Origin: Nocardia sp. XZ_19_385
GTDB lineage: Bacteria; Actinomycetota; Actinomycetes; Mycobacteriales; Mycobacteriaceae
Length of the DNA: 64,000 nucleotides
Assembly: GCF_015355755.1 (NCBI RefSeq)
Contig: NZ_JACVEE010000001.1
Coordinates: forward strand, 248,001 to 312,000
Direction: 5' to 3'
How positions within the stretch are numbered: the first letter of the stretch is position 1; each line of letters begins with the position of its first letter. The notes beneath the pieces were generated by a model. That model ran no database searches, was not told the DNA's origin, and saw only the letters and a program-made list of their open reading frames with translations. Positions 53,123 to 62,614 of the stretch are shown here, one piece after another. The translations under genes were made by a program, and so were the position numbers.

Positions 53123-54682
53123 ATGAAGACCCAGACACGTGGCGAACGTCCTGACTACGAAGTGCTCGTGGTGGGCGCCGGGTTCGGCGGGATCGGGATG
53201 GGGATCCGGCTCCGTAACGCCGGTATCGATAATTTCATCATTCTGGAGCAGGCCGGGGATATCGGGGGCACCTGGCGGGACAACACCTATCCCGGTGTGG
53301 CCGTGGATGTTTCGTCGTTCATGTATTCGTTCTCCTTCGAGCAGAATCCGAACTGGTCGCGCGCCTACGCGCCCGGCGAGGAACTCAAGGCTTACGCCGA
53401 CCACTGTGCTGACAAGTATCGGCTGCGGTCGAAGATCCGCTTGAACACCAAGGTGACCGGCAGCGAGTTCGACGAGAACCAGCATCTGTGGCGGGTGTCG
53501 CTGGACAGCGGCGGCATACTCACCACGCGATATCTGATTCTGGGGGTCGGCGCTCTGACTCAGCCGAAACTGCCTGACATTCCCGGCGTCTCGGACTTCG
53601 CGGGTAAGACCATGCACACTGCCCGCTGGGATCACGATTGCGACCTGGACGGCAAACGAGTCGCGGTCATCGGCACCGGCGCGACCGCGGTGCAGGTGGT
53701 CCCGGCAATCGCGAAAGCGGTTGCGCGACTCGATGTTTACCAGCGCACCCCGATCTGGTGCGGTCCGAAACCGGATCTGCTGATCCCGGATTTGCTGAAG
53801 GCGGTCTTCCGGTGGGTGCCCTTAGCCCAATCGAGCGCCCGGATGGCGGTTTCGGCCGCTACCGAGGCGGTGATGACGCTGGGCATCGTGCACCACAAGC
53901 AGGTGCCATTGCTGGTCGAGAAGATCGAGTCGGCGTGCATCGCCCACTTGCACAAGCAGGTGCCCGACCCGGAACTGCGGGAGAAGCTGACACCGAAGTA
54001 CGGCTTCGGATGCAAACGCCCGTCGTTCTCCAACGACTATTACGCCACCTTCACTCGCGACAATGTCGAGCTGGTCACCGACAGCATTCAGCGGATCACC
54101 ACCGACGGCATCGTGACTGCCGACGGGTGCCGCCGCGAAATCGATACCCTGATCCTGGCTACCGGATTCAAGGTCTTCGAGCGCGGAAACACCCCGCCAT
54201 TCCCCGTCTACGGACGCGGTGGGGTGGAGATCGGCCAATGGTGGGACCAGAACCGATACCAGGCCTATCAGGGAATCGCGTTGCCGCTCATGCCGAACGC
54301 GTTCTCCATCACCGGCCCGTACGGATTCACCGGCGCCTCCTACTTCCAGCTGATCGAAAACCAGACCCGGCACGCGCTGCGCTGCATCGAGTCTGCCCGG
54401 CGCCGGAAGGCGACCTATATCGCGGTCAGCCAAGACGCGCACGACCGATACTTCCGATGGGCACTGAGTCGCACCTCCGACACCGTTTTCTACAACAGCT
54501 GCGCCGGATCCAACAGCTACTACTTCGACAAGCACGGAGACACTCCGCTGCTGCGCCCGTCCTCGGCGGTCAGCGCGTGGTGGGACAGCCGCAATTTCAG
54601 CTTGAAGGACTACCGCTTCGAATCGCTGTCGACGCTGCGGGTGACCGGTTCCCCGCCGGTCGACGTGGAGGCCAGCGCCTGA
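53123..54682 (+). CDS. Flavin-containing monooxygenase of Baeyer-Villiger type
   Basis: 519 residues. Two Rossmann motifs (VVGAGFGGIGMG; VIGTGATAVQVV) and the Baeyer-Villiger fingerprint region FAGKTMHTARWDHD, which keeps FxGxxxHxxxWD. EQAGDIGGTWRDNTYPGVAVD is typical of this group. It would use FAD and NADPH to insert oxygen into ketones or other substrates. The ATG at 53123 is supported by family length. No ribosome site stands out. Transcribed alone after a 226-bp gap. Confidence 0.92.
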   Translation: MKTQTRGERPDYEVLVVGAGFGGIGMGIRLRNAGIDNFIILEQAGDIGGTWRDNTYPGVAVDVSSFMYSFSFEQNPNWSRAYAPGEELKAYADHCADKYRLRSKIRLNTKVTGSEFDENQHLWRVSLDSGGILTTRYLILGVGALTQPKLPDIPGVSDFAGKTMHTARWDHDCDLDGKRVAVIGTGATAVQVVPAIAKAVARLDVYQRTPIWCGPKPDLLIPDLLKAVFRWVPLAQSSARMAVSAATEAVMTLGIVHHKQVPLLVEKIESACIAHLHKQVPDPELREKLTPKYGFGCKRPSFSNDYYATFTRDNVELVTDSIQRITTDGIVTADGCRREIDTLILATGFKVFERGNTPPFPVYGRGGVEIGQWWDQNRYQAYQGIALPLMPNAFSITGPYGFTGASYFQLIENQTRHALRCIESARRRKATYIAVSQDAHDRYFRWALSRTSDTVFYNSCAGSNSYYFDKHGDTPLLRPSSAVSAWWDSRNFSLKDYRFESLSTLRVTGSPPVDVEASA

Positions 54683-54892
54683 GCGAGTGCGGGCGCGACA
54701 TCGCCGACCGCGATCTTTGTGCCCGCCCTCCCCTGCCATTTTTGTTCGGCGCATCCGACGAGCTCTGAACAGGACTCATATTTGGATGCGCATATCTACA
54801 GACTGGGATGCGGTCGCCGCCGCCAGCATTTGGCACAGATAAGCATTCCGGGTGGCGGCCTGCGCTACGGGCTACGGGCTGCGCGATGCGGG

Positions 54893-55381
54893 CTACGGAC
54901 TGCCACCATCCCCTAGTCCGGCGTCCAAACTGGCGCGGAGTTCGGACAGTAGCGTTTCGACCTGGTCCAGCACCTCCCCCGAGTAGCGGCCAAGCACTGC
55001 GTCCTGCTGGGCGTTCAGCGGGCCGAAGAAGTTGTCCGCCAGCTGTTTCACGTCGCCGCTGCTGCGCAGAGTAACGATGCGCCGGTCGCGATGTTCGCGG
55101 GTTCGGGTGAGGTAACCGGCCTGTTCGAGGCGGTTCAGCAGGGCCGTCATGGCGCCTGAGGTGAGGGAGATGCGCTTGCTCAGGAGAGCCGGCGACAAGG
55201 GGGCGTCACGCTCTTCGGCAGCGCAGATCTCGAGCAGAGCGAACGCGTCGGTGGAGTGGACGCCGAGGGAGACAGCGAAGCGGCGGCCGAGCTCGGTGAA
55301 CGCCGAGCCGTAGGCGCGGAGTTGTTCGCCGAGGCGTTCTCGTTGTGCGGCAACGGCGTTCGGCGTCTTCGGCTGCGCCAT
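54893..55381 (-). CDS. MarR-family transcriptional regulator
   Basis: 162 residues. The winged helix-turn-helix is at about 62-110 (LLSKRISLTSGAMTALLNRLEQAG, the wing EHRDRRIVTL). It is divergent from the MFS efflux gene across 101 bp, a region holding its probable operator (55441-55485). MarR proteins of this type repress an adjacent drug efflux pump and release DNA on binding a small molecule. Confidence 0.9.
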   Translation of the reverse strand: MAQPKTPNAVAAQRERLGEQLRAYGSAFTELGRRFAVSLGVHSTDAFALLEICAAEERDAPLSPALLSKRISLTSGAMTALLNRLEQAGYLTRTREHRDRRIVTLRSSGDVKQLADNFFGPLNAQQDAVLGRYSGEVLDQVETLLSELRASLDAGLGDGGSP

Positions 55382-55440
55382 CCGAGTGCCTCCCTGGGGT
55401 CTCGCGGTGGGTGGTCGTGGTTGACAACCTACCGCCCTAT

Positions 55441-55485
55441 CAATGTATCTTCATCACAAAGATACTTCACCATGGAGATACATTG
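55441..55485. promoter_or_regulatory. MarR operator overlapping the MFS ribosome site and start
   Basis: Three copies of the half-site gtatct/agatac occur: 55445-55450, 55460-55465 and 55476-55481. An inner inverted repeat gtatctt/aagatac is spaced by 7 nt, and an outer perfect inverted repeat caatgtatct/agatacattg is spaced by 25 nt. The last half-site overlaps the GGAG ribosome site edge and the TTG start of the MFS gene, so binding would also block translation initiation. Confidence 0.75.
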
Positions 55486-57135
55486 AATAGTGCAGCAGTA
55501 ACTCATCCCGCTCGGCAGTGGCTGGGCATCGTCGCGGTGTCACTCGGCGTGGCGCTGATCGTCGTGGACATCACGATCGTCAATGTCATCCTGGCGCCGA
55601 TCATCGCGGACCTGTCGATCGATTCCGTTCAGGCGCAATGGGTTCAGGAGTCCTACGCGATCGTCTTCGCGGCATTGCTGTTGCTCGCCGGGCGATTGTC
55701 GGACCTCTATGGCGCGCGCCGGCTCTTTCTCGTCGGACTGCTCGTTTTCGGCGCAACCAGCTTGCTGGCCGCACTCGCACCGAACGGGGAGCTACTGATC
55801 GCGGCACGATTCGTGCAGGGCGTCGGCGGGGCCCTGATCCTGCCGACCTCCTTGGCGCTGGTGAACGCGACGTTCACCGGCAAGGCGCGGGCCCAGGCGT
55901 TCGCGATCTGGGGCTCGACCATCGGTGCGGCGGCGGCCGTGGGTCCACTGCTCGGCGGGTGGCTCGCGGACTTCTCCTGGCGGTGGGCGTTCGGCGTCAA
56001 TCTGCCGCTGGTGGCGGTAATTCTGGCCGGGGTGCTGATTTTCCTGCCGAAGTCGCCGCGCATCCCCGGACAGGTCGACATGCTGGGCGCGGCGCTGTCG
56101 GCAGTCGGGCTCGGTGCGCTCGCCTACACGATGATCGAGGGGCGCACCCACGGGTGGCTCCTGACCACCGAGCCGCTCGCCATCGGCGGATTCACCTGGC
56201 GCAGCGGCCCCTCCCCCGTGTTCGTGCTGTTCCTGGTGTCCGCACTGGTGCTGGCCGGGTTCTGGCGACGGCAGGCAGCGCTCGGCCGGGCCGGTGCTGA
56301 GCCGCTCATGGATGTGCGCCTGTTCAGCATTCCCTCGTTCCGCAACGGGAATGTCGTGACGCTGGTCGTGGGCCTCGGCGAATTCGGGATCATCGCGGTG
56401 TTGCCGCTGTGGTTGCAGTTCGTGCTGGATTACAGTGCGCTGCAAGCGGGTCTGGCGCTGTGCGCGCTCGCGGTGGGCAGCTTCTTCGCCAGCGGGGCAA
56501 GCTTCTCGATGGCCGCTTCGGTGACCGCGCTGGGGCAGGTCCGGATCGGGTTGCTACTGGAAGCGGCCGGGCTCGTCCTGCTCGGAGCTATCGCGGCGAC
56601 CGACAGTGCGTGGTGGTGGATCGCTGTCGCCCTGTTCGTCTATGGCATCGGCGTCGGGTTCGCCACCGCCCAGGTGACCAATGTCGTTCTCGCCGACATT
56701 CCCGCGGCGAGCGCTGGGCAGGGATCGGGGATCCAAAGTGCGGCACGCGAATTAGGCTCGGCGCTCGGTATCGCGCTGCTCACGACGCTGTACTTCACGT
56801 CGCTCACCGGCAGTCTGCGCGATCGCCTCGAGCAAGGGGGACTTTCCGGCCCGGATGCCGGGCAGCTCAGCGAAACAGTCACCGACAGTGCCGGTTCGGT
56901 CATCCCCGCGTTGGCGGCCGATCCCAGCACAGCGGCGGTGGCCGGCGCCGCCCGCGAGGCGATGACCGTCGGACTCGAGGTGTCGAGTTATGTCTGCGCG
57001 GCACTGCTGGTCTTGGCGCTTGCCGCGACGGTAACCCTCAGACCAGCTCGGGGACCAGCCGCGCCCCGGAAGTCACCGAACGCGCACGATATTCCTGTGG
57101 TGGACAACCCTTCCAACGCCGGAACGCGCGAATGA
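55483..57135 (+). CDS. MFS drug efflux transporter, DHA2 family (14 TM)
   Basis: 550 residues. The motif DITIVNVILAPI (motif D1-like), GRLSDLYGARRLF (motif A) and about 14 hydrophobic helices identify a DHA2 drug:H+ antiporter of the EmrB/QacA type. The start is TTG 55483 with GGAG 5 nt upstream; the ATG at 55472 gives only a four-codon frame. It is probably repressed by the divergent MarR protein. Its last 98 nt overlap the convergent AraC gene. Confidence 0.9.
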   Translation: MNSAAVTHPARQWLGIVAVSLGVALIVVDITIVNVILAPIIADLSIDSVQAQWVQESYAIVFAALLLLAGRLSDLYGARRLFLVGLLVFGATSLLAALAPNGELLIAARFVQGVGGALILPTSLALVNATFTGKARAQAFAIWGSTIGAAAAVGPLLGGWLADFSWRWAFGVNLPLVAVILAGVLIFLPKSPRIPGQVDMLGAALSAVGLGALAYTMIEGRTHGWLLTTEPLAIGGFTWRSGPSPVFVLFLVSALVLAGFWRRQAALGRAGAEPLMDVRLFSIPSFRNGNVVTLVVGLGEFGIIAVLPLWLQFVLDYSALQAGLALCALAVGSFFASGASFSMAASVTALGQVRIGLLLEAAGLVLLGAIAATDSAWWWIAVALFVYGIGVGFATAQVTNVVLADIPAASAGQGSGIQSAARELGSALGIALLTTLYFTSLTGSLRDRLEQGGLSGPDAGQLSETVTDSAGSVIPALAADPSTAAVAGAAREAMTVGLEVSSYVCAALLVLALAATVTLRPARGPAAPRKSPNAHDIPVVDNPSNAGTRE

Positions 57136-58084
57136 ACGACGCCGCCTCGGCGTAACCGAGGCGGGCCGCGACCTGTTCGGTGGTCATATCGGTGTGCACG
57201 AGCAGTTCCTCGGAGAGCATCTGCCGTACCTCGTCCAGGAGCGCCCGGAACGAGGTTCCCTCTTCGCTCAGTCGTCGCGACAGGGTGCGCGCGCTCATGA
57301 ACAGGCCGGCCGCGACGGTGGCCTGATCGGGGATCTCCCCCGGGTTGCGCACCAGCATGTCCCGCACCGATCCGGCCACCCCGGTGCGGGTCCGCCGCCG
57401 CGCGAGCAGGTCACGACAGAGCTGCTCGCAGGTTCCGCGGGCCCGGTCGTTGGCGCGGGGCAGCGGCATGTCCAGGTAGGCGGCGTCGAAGGCGACCACA
57501 TTGGCGGGAGCCCCGAAGGCCGGTTCGACACCGAAAGTCTTGCGGTAGCGGGAGGTGTCGGCCGGCGCGGCATGCCGGAAGCCGACCCGGTGGATCGGCA
57601 CCGCGACGGAGAACACTTCCCGGCCGATCGTCTGGATCCCGGCAAACGCCCGTTCGGCGAGGAACGCGCGCAGGTCCTCGGGAATCACGTTGCCGTCCAA
57701 CAGGAATCGGCCTTCGCCGTCGCGCTCGGTGAAGGTGAGCTGCCCGAACGCGAACCCCAGATCCAGATGCCGCAGCGCCACATCGATCACTTCACGCAGC
57801 GTGCGACTGGACAGCAGCGCCAGTCCCCACGGCCCGTACAGCGAAATATTGTGGCGCCCACCGGCTTCCACGCCAAGCCCCGATTCATCGCCGAACCGGG
57901 CGAGCAGATTACGCACCACCTGGACTTCCTGGCGAGCGGTGATCTCAGCGTCTGGGTCAATCCCGGTTCCGGGTGCCAGCGTGGTGCCTTCCAGGCATTC
58001 CGCCACCGTCATGCCGCGTTCCTCGGCCAGCCGGATGAGTACATGCACACTCGAAGTGCTGCGCGGAATATCCCAGTCGAACAT
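57038..58084 (-). CDS. AraC-family transcriptional regulator
   Basis: 348 residues. An N-terminal ligand-binding region of the arabinose-binding-like type used by OruR/ArgR-like regulators (RNLLARFGDESGLGVEAG, GPWGLALLSSRTLREVI) precedes a C-terminal double helix-turn-helix (VAAGLFMSARTLSRRLSEEG; EQVAARLGYAEAASFIRAFR). The ATG at 58084 was chosen over 58216 because it matches the family length. Its 3' end overlaps the MFS gene by 98 bp. Target genes unknown. Confidence 0.88.
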   Translation of the reverse strand: MFDWDIPRSTSSVHVLIRLAEERGMTVAECLEGTTLAPGTGIDPDAEITARQEVQVVRNLLARFGDESGLGVEAGGRHNISLYGPWGLALLSSRTLREVIDVALRHLDLGFAFGQLTFTERDGEGRFLLDGNVIPEDLRAFLAERAFAGIQTIGREVFSVAVPIHRVGFRHAAPADTSRYRKTFGVEPAFGAPANVVAFDAAYLDMPLPRANDRARGTCEQLCRDLLARRRTRTGVAGSVRDMLVRNPGEIPDQATVAAGLFMSARTLSRRLSEEGTSFRALLDEVRQMLSEELLVHTDMTTEQVAARLGYAEAASFIRAFRRWKGCPPQEYRARSVTSGARLVPELV

Positions 58085-58351
58085 ATGGTGCTCGTCCTCA
58101 AAGCTACAGTGTTGTTTGGCGAAATGTATCAATCGACCAGGTGATCTGTCGGCAGAATGCCGAAATATTGTTACCCGCCATAATGCCTGGACGGTGCGAC
58201 TGGGCACTGCGAACAAATCGTTGCCCTAGGCCACGTCCGCCCCCTGAATGTTCTCGGCGATACGCTCGACATGTCTGGGACAGAATGGCAGCAGCGGCAT
58301 TGTTCAGTGTGTGCGCACCGTCGGCAGCGTCGCCGCGTCAGGCGTTGTCGC

Positions 58352-58999
58352 TCAGGGTAATTCGCCGAGCATCAGATCGATCGCGGCGATGATCCGTTCG
58401 ACACCGAATTGTTCCGGGTCGTCGAGGACGCGACGGGACAGCGTCTGCAGACAACCCTGCACGAGCTCTACGAACACGTCCAGGTCGACCTCGTCCGCCC
58501 GTTCCCCCGGCGGACGCCCGGCCAGCCAGTCCCCCAGCAGCTGCCGCAACGGCACCCGGAATTCGTTGCGCGCCTTGCGAATATGGTCGCGCAACAGCGG
58601 CGGAACGCCGTCGATCGGGAAGTACACCAGCCGCCAGGTGCCGGGCATGGTGCGCACATCGGACAGGAACCGCCCCAGCGCCGCGAGTAGCACTTCCCTT
58701 GCCCGCGTACCGGATTCGGGCTCGGCGAGCAGTGCCCGGCCGACCGCCGCGCGCATCCGGGAGGTCTCGCGTTCGATGAGCGCGGCCAGCAGTTCGTCAC
58801 GGTTACCGAAGGAGTCGTAGACGACCGGCCGGGTGACTCCCCCGTGCTCGGCGACCGCGGCAATGGTGACCTCGGCGAACCCCGCGGTGGTGACGATCCG
58901 CAGCGCGGTGTCGAGCAGTTGTTCGCGGCGGTCGGCGGGTAGTAGTCGTTTGGCGTAGCGGCGCCGGGGTGGCGGCGCCTCGGTCCGAGACCTGGCCAT
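58352..58999 (-). CDS. TetR-family regulator
   Basis: 215 residues. The HTH lies at about 25-70 (LLDTALRIVTTAGFAEVTI, then AVAEHGGVTRPVVYDSFGNRDEL). The C-terminal ligand-binding part is typical. gaagggg lies 7 nt before the ATG at 58999; an in-frame TTG at 59005 is an alternative. It is immediately downstream of the second TetR gene (59002-59613), which stops at 59002, so the two are a tandem operon divergent from the mce genes. Confidence 0.9.
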   Translation of the reverse strand: MARSRTEAPPPRRRYAKRLLPADRREQLLDTALRIVTTAGFAEVTIAAVAEHGGVTRPVVYDSFGNRDELLAALIERETSRMRAAVGRALLAEPESGTRAREVLLAALGRFLSDVRTMPGTWRLVYFPIDGVPPLLRDHIRKARNEFRVPLRQLLGDWLAGRPPGERADEVDLDVFVELVQGCLQTLSRRVLDDPEQFGVERIIAAIDLMLGELP

Positions 59000-59001
59000 G
59001 C

Positions 59002-59613
59002 TCAACCCCTTCCGAGACCGGTCGAGGCGACCGCGCGGCGGGTCAGCCAGTGCAGGGTGCTCGCGACCGCGTCGCGGCGCTGCGGGCCGTCCTCGGCCAG
59101 CACCAGGCGGGCGGCGGTTTCCGCGGCGCTGATCACCGCGTAACTGAACAACTCGGCGTCGATCTCGGTGTCCCCCATGGCCGCGACAATCCCCAGCATG
59201 GCCTGGGTCCGGACACGCAGCGCCGCACGGCCGCCGGCGACGCGCTCGTAGGCTGCGCGCGGCATGCCCTCACCGGGCATCAGCACGAACCGCCAGGTTT
59301 CGGGGGCTTCGAGCACGACATCGAGGAAGATGTCGGTGGCGCGCAGCGCGATCTCGGCCGGGTCGGCGCCGGGCTCGGCCTCCGGGATGGCCGCCGAGGC
59401 CATGAGCAGCGCCCGCTCCTCCTCCCGGTCCAGCAGGGCGTCGAAAAGGCCGTCGCGGTCGCTGAATTCGGCATAGACGGCGGGGCGGGTGAGACCGGCG
59501 GCGCGGGCGATGGCGTGCATGCTGACGCTGGCGTAGCCGTCCCGGACGATCAGTTCGCGGGCCGCGTCGAGGATGTGCTCGCGGCGCGTGGACGACACCC
59601 GCTCCTCCATCAT
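59002..59613 (-). CDS. TetR-family regulator next to the mce operon
   Basis: 203 residues from ATG 59613 (MMEERVSST; ATG 59610 is equally possible). HTH HILDAARELIVRDGYASVSMHA followed by AAGLTRPAVYAEFSDRDGLF. Transcribed divergently from yrbEA across 236 bp, the usual position for a regulator of an mce operon. An ORF starting at 59817 reaches further upstream, but that part reads as non-coding. Confidence 0.88.
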   Translation of the reverse strand: MMEERVSSTRREHILDAARELIVRDGYASVSMHAIARAAGLTRPAVYAEFSDRDGLFDALLDREEERALLMASAAIPEAEPGADPAEIALRATDIFLDVVLEAPETWRFVLMPGEGMPRAAYERVAGGRAALRVRTQAMLGIVAAMGDTEIDAELFSYAVISAAETAARLVLAEDGPQRRDAVASTLHWLTRRAVASTGLGRG

Positions 59614-59849
59614 GGTCGGTCGTTTTCTTGAAATCCCCGGTTCGATCGACCCGGCCGGGCCAGTGTACGCAACGAGCCTTTCGCGGCTGTCACACAGACC
59701 CGGAAATCTGTCGAATTTTACGTGCTCCGTGGCAGTTTCGCCGCGAAATTGACGTCGTTGTTTTGTGGTCTCGCCGATCTTTGCCGTTTCCGCTTCTCCG
59801 GCCCTGGGGTTCGCCACAATTGTCAGGGAGAATTCACGAAGGGGGCCCG
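59614..59849. other. Divergent promoter region, tetR / yrbEA
   Basis: A short imperfect palindrome, tttcg-ccg-cgaaa at 59736-59748, is the only candidate operator seen. It is short and could be chance. Confidence 0.3.
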
Positions 59850-60689
59850 ATGGTTCCGGACGACGGCGGCCCGGCGACCGCCATCCACATTGTTCGCCGA
59901 AACGTGACCGACACAGCGATTTCCGGCGTTCGGACGTTCGGCCGCACGGTCGACATGGGCATCGAATCGGTGCGCGGGGGCGTCGCCGATCTGATCGGGA
60001 TGCGCTTCCAGTGGCACGAAATGCTGCGCCAGGCTTGGTATCTCGTCACCGTCACCGCGATTCCGGCGATTCTGATGGCGGTGCCGTTCGGGGTGGTCGT
60101 CTCGGTGCAGGTGGGCAATCTGATCCATCAGCTCGGCGCCGACTCGATGATCGGCGCCGCGGGCGGACTCGGTGTCATCCAGCAGGGCGCGCCGATCGCG
60201 ACGGGCCTGCTGCTCGGTGGCGCGGGCGCTTCCGCGATCGCCGCCGATCTGGGAGCACGCACCGTGCGCGAAGAGATCGACGCGTTGCGCACGATGGGCA
60301 TTTCACCGGTGCACCGGCTGGTGATTCCGCGGGTGGCGGCGATGCTGCTGGTGGCGCCGCTGCTGAACATCCTCATCGTCTTCGTCGGCGTGGTCTCGGG
60401 GTACGCGGTGGCGATCAGCGCGCAGAACGTGACGCCCGGCAGCTACTGGGCGACCTTCGGCTCCTTCGCAGTGGTGGCCGACGTGTGGATCTCCATCGCC
60501 AAGGCCATGCTGTTCGGGTTCCTGGTGGTGATCGTGGCCTGTCAGCGCGGCCTCGAAGCCAAGGGCGGGCCGCGCGGAGTGGCCGACGGGGTGAACGCGG
60601 CCGTGGTCATCTCGGTGGCCTCGATCATCGTGGTGAATCTCGTGATCACCCAGGTGGTCACCATGTTCATGCCGCTACGGGTGGCGTGA
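59850..60689 (+). CDS. yrbEA: YrbE/MlaE permease A of the mce operon
   Basis: 279 residues, MlaE-family permease for the ATP-driven lipid importer built around MCE proteins. The conserved block EEIDALRTMGISPVHRLVIPRVAA and multiple TM segments are present. The ATG at 59850 is preceded by aaggggg. The next gene begins in an ATG that overlaps the TGA by one base. It partners yrbEB in a heterodimeric permease. Confidence 0.93.
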   Translation: MVPDDGGPATAIHIVRRNVTDTAISGVRTFGRTVDMGIESVRGGVADLIGMRFQWHEMLRQAWYLVTVTAIPAILMAVPFGVVVSVQVGNLIHQLGADSMIGAAGGLGVIQQGAPIATGLLLGGAGASAIAADLGARTVREEIDALRTMGISPVHRLVIPRVAAMLLVAPLLNILIVFVGVVSGYAVAISAQNVTPGSYWATFGSFAVVADVWISIAKAMLFGFLVVIVACQRGLEAKGGPRGVADGVNAAVVISVASIIVVNLVITQVVTMFMPLRVA

Positions 60690-61555
60690 TGCCGTCTTCC
60701 GCTTACGCTCCCAAGGGCCTCGGCTGGGCCTATCGCATTGCGCGCCAACCGGATCGGCTGTTGAAGCCGGTCGAGAACACCGGATTCATGCTCGGTTTCG
60801 TCTTCCAGGCGCTGTGGGCGATTCCGTTGACGCTCAAGCGCTATCGCGCGCAGACCATGCGCACGATTACCGACATGACCTGGGGCCGCGGCTCGGTCAT
60901 CGTCGGCGGCGGGACGGTGCCGATGCTCATCGTGCTCGGCATCGCGATGGGCGCGGGTGTGGGCATCCAGTCCTTCGCCGCGCTGGACCTGATCGGTCTC
61001 GGCCCCGTCACCGGCGTGGTGTCGGCGTTCGCCAACACCCGCGAACTGGCGCCGATCGCCGCGGCGGTCGGATTCGCGGCTCAGGCGGGCTGCCGGATGA
61101 CCGCCGAGATCGGGGCGATGCGCATCTCCGAGGAGATCGATGCCATCGAATCCCTTGGGCTGCGGTCGATTCCGTTCGTGGTGACAACCCGGGTGATCGC
61201 CGGGGCGGTCGCCATCGTGCCGACCTTCCTGATCGCGCTGATCCTGTCCTACCTGGCCTGCTCGACGGTGATCGTGCTGCTGCACGGGCAGGCGGGCGGG
61301 GTCTACGACCACTACTTCTTCCAGTTCACCAGCGGCTACGACGTGTTCGCGGCGGTGGTGAAGATCCTGGTCTTCGGCGTCACCGTCATCCTGATCCATT
61401 GCTACTACGGCTTTTTCGCCTCCGGTGGCCCCGAAGGCGTCGGCATCGCTTCCGGCCGGGCGGTGCGGGCCAGCTTCGTCGCGATCATCGCCTTGGACAT
61501 GGTGCTCACCATCGCGCTGTGGGGCATCAATTCCGCTATCGAATTCCCCGGGTGA
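60689..61555 (+). CDS. yrbEB: YrbE/MlaE permease B of the mce operon
   Basis: 288 residues. The signature EEIDAIESLGLRSIPFVVTTRVIA and a preceding GFAAQAGCRMTAEIGAMRI identify the second permease subunit. The one-base overlap with yrbEA indicates coupling. It would form the membrane channel through which MCE proteins deliver lipids or sterols. Confidence 0.93.
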   Translation: MPSSAYAPKGLGWAYRIARQPDRLLKPVENTGFMLGFVFQALWAIPLTLKRYRAQTMRTITDMTWGRGSVIVGGGTVPMLIVLGIAMGAGVGIQSFAALDLIGLGPVTGVVSAFANTRELAPIAAAVGFAAQAGCRMTAEIGAMRISEEIDAIESLGLRSIPFVVTTRVIAGAVAIVPTFLIALILSYLACSTVIVLLHGQAGGVYDHYFFQFTSGYDVFAAVVKILVFGVTVILIHCYYGFFASGGPEGVGIASGRAVRASFVAIIALDMVLTIALWGINSAIEFPG

Positions 61556-61561
61556 GCGCAC

Positions 61562-62614
61562 ATGCCGAATTACGCGATCCCCGGTGTGACGATGGGCAGG
61601 CGCGGCGCCCGCACGGTCGGCGCGGTCGCGCTGGTCGTGGCCGCCGTCGCCGCCCTGACCTGGCGCTCCGGGCTCGACGACGCACCTGACGGCGTCCTGC
61701 GACTACAGCTGCGCACCGAACAGATCGGCCAGGGCGTCATCCCCGGCACCCGGGTCCGCCTGGACGGGGTGATGGTCGGGTCGGTCGCCGAGATCGCGCC
61801 GGCCGGGCCGGGGCAGCAGCTGATCACGCTGGATCTGGAACGCACCCAAACCGGCTCTCTCACCGATGCGTTGAGTGTCGACTACGCCCCGGAGAACCTC
61901 TTCGGCATCAGCGCGGTGGCCCTGCGCGCGGGCACCGGCGGCGCTCCCCTGCGCGACGGCTCGGTGGTCGATCTGTCGGGCCGTCACGCCGCCAGGGTCA
62001 ACGACGTCACCATGGGCGTACTGCTGCAGGCACTCACCGAAACCTCCACCGAGGTGCTCACCCCGCAACTGAGCGATCTGATCCACAAGTTCAGCAGCCA
62101 ATTGCGTTCCTTCACACCGCTGTTCGAAGCCATCATCACCCTGAGCACCGCGGTCGCCGACACCCAGCGGTATCCCTCGGACTATCTGCTCGACCAGTAC
62201 GCGGCGTTCTTCGGCGGAGCGGGCGAGTTCACCGGCGCCACTTTCCGGCTGGTCAACGCCATCCTGAATATCGAAATCTTCGTCACCGACCGGCCGCGCT
62301 ACGACGCGTTCATCGACCTGGTCGTCACCGGCGTCCTCCCCGCCATCGGCAATGTCGGCGCGGTGGCCGAGGAATACTTCATCGGGTACACCACGGCGCT
62401 GACACCGGTTGTCGCCGCGGTCGCGGCCACGGTGCCCGATCCGAGGCGATCCAAGGCCGAGATGGACGAAATCGTCCGCAGGCTGCAGCACATGTTCATC
62501 GACACCCCGGACGGCCCGGCCCTGAACGTGGCGGTGACGCTGCGCGGAATGCCCGGCCTGGCTATCCCGCTGCTGGGCGAGCAGGGGTACAGCGCGCTGG
62601 GAGGGCCGCGATGA
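61562..62614 (+). CDS. Mce-family lipid-transport protein (MceA position)
   Basis: 350 residues. An N-terminal TM anchor (VGAVALVVAAVAALTW) is followed by the MCE domain (about 40-125: VIPGTRVRLDGVMVGSVAEI) and a long helical region. First of the MCE genes after yrbEB, hence MceA position. Substrate unknown; in Nocardia and mycobacteria these operons carry fatty acids, cholesterol or other lipids. Confidence 0.92.
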   Translation: MPNYAIPGVTMGRRGARTVGAVALVVAAVAALTWRSGLDDAPDGVLRLQLRTEQIGQGVIPGTRVRLDGVMVGSVAEIAPAGPGQQLITLDLERTQTGSLTDALSVDYAPENLFGISAVALRAGTGGAPLRDGSVVDLSGRHAARVNDVTMGVLLQALTETSTEVLTPQLSDLIHKFSSQLRSFTPLFEAIITLSTAVADTQRYPSDYLLDQYAAFFGGAGEFTGATFRLVNAILNIEIFVTDRPRYDAFIDLVVTGVLPAIGNVGAVAEEYFIGYTTALTPVVAAVAATVPDPRRSKAEMDEIVRRLQHMFIDTPDGPALNVAVTLRGMPGLAIPLLGEQGYSALGGPR

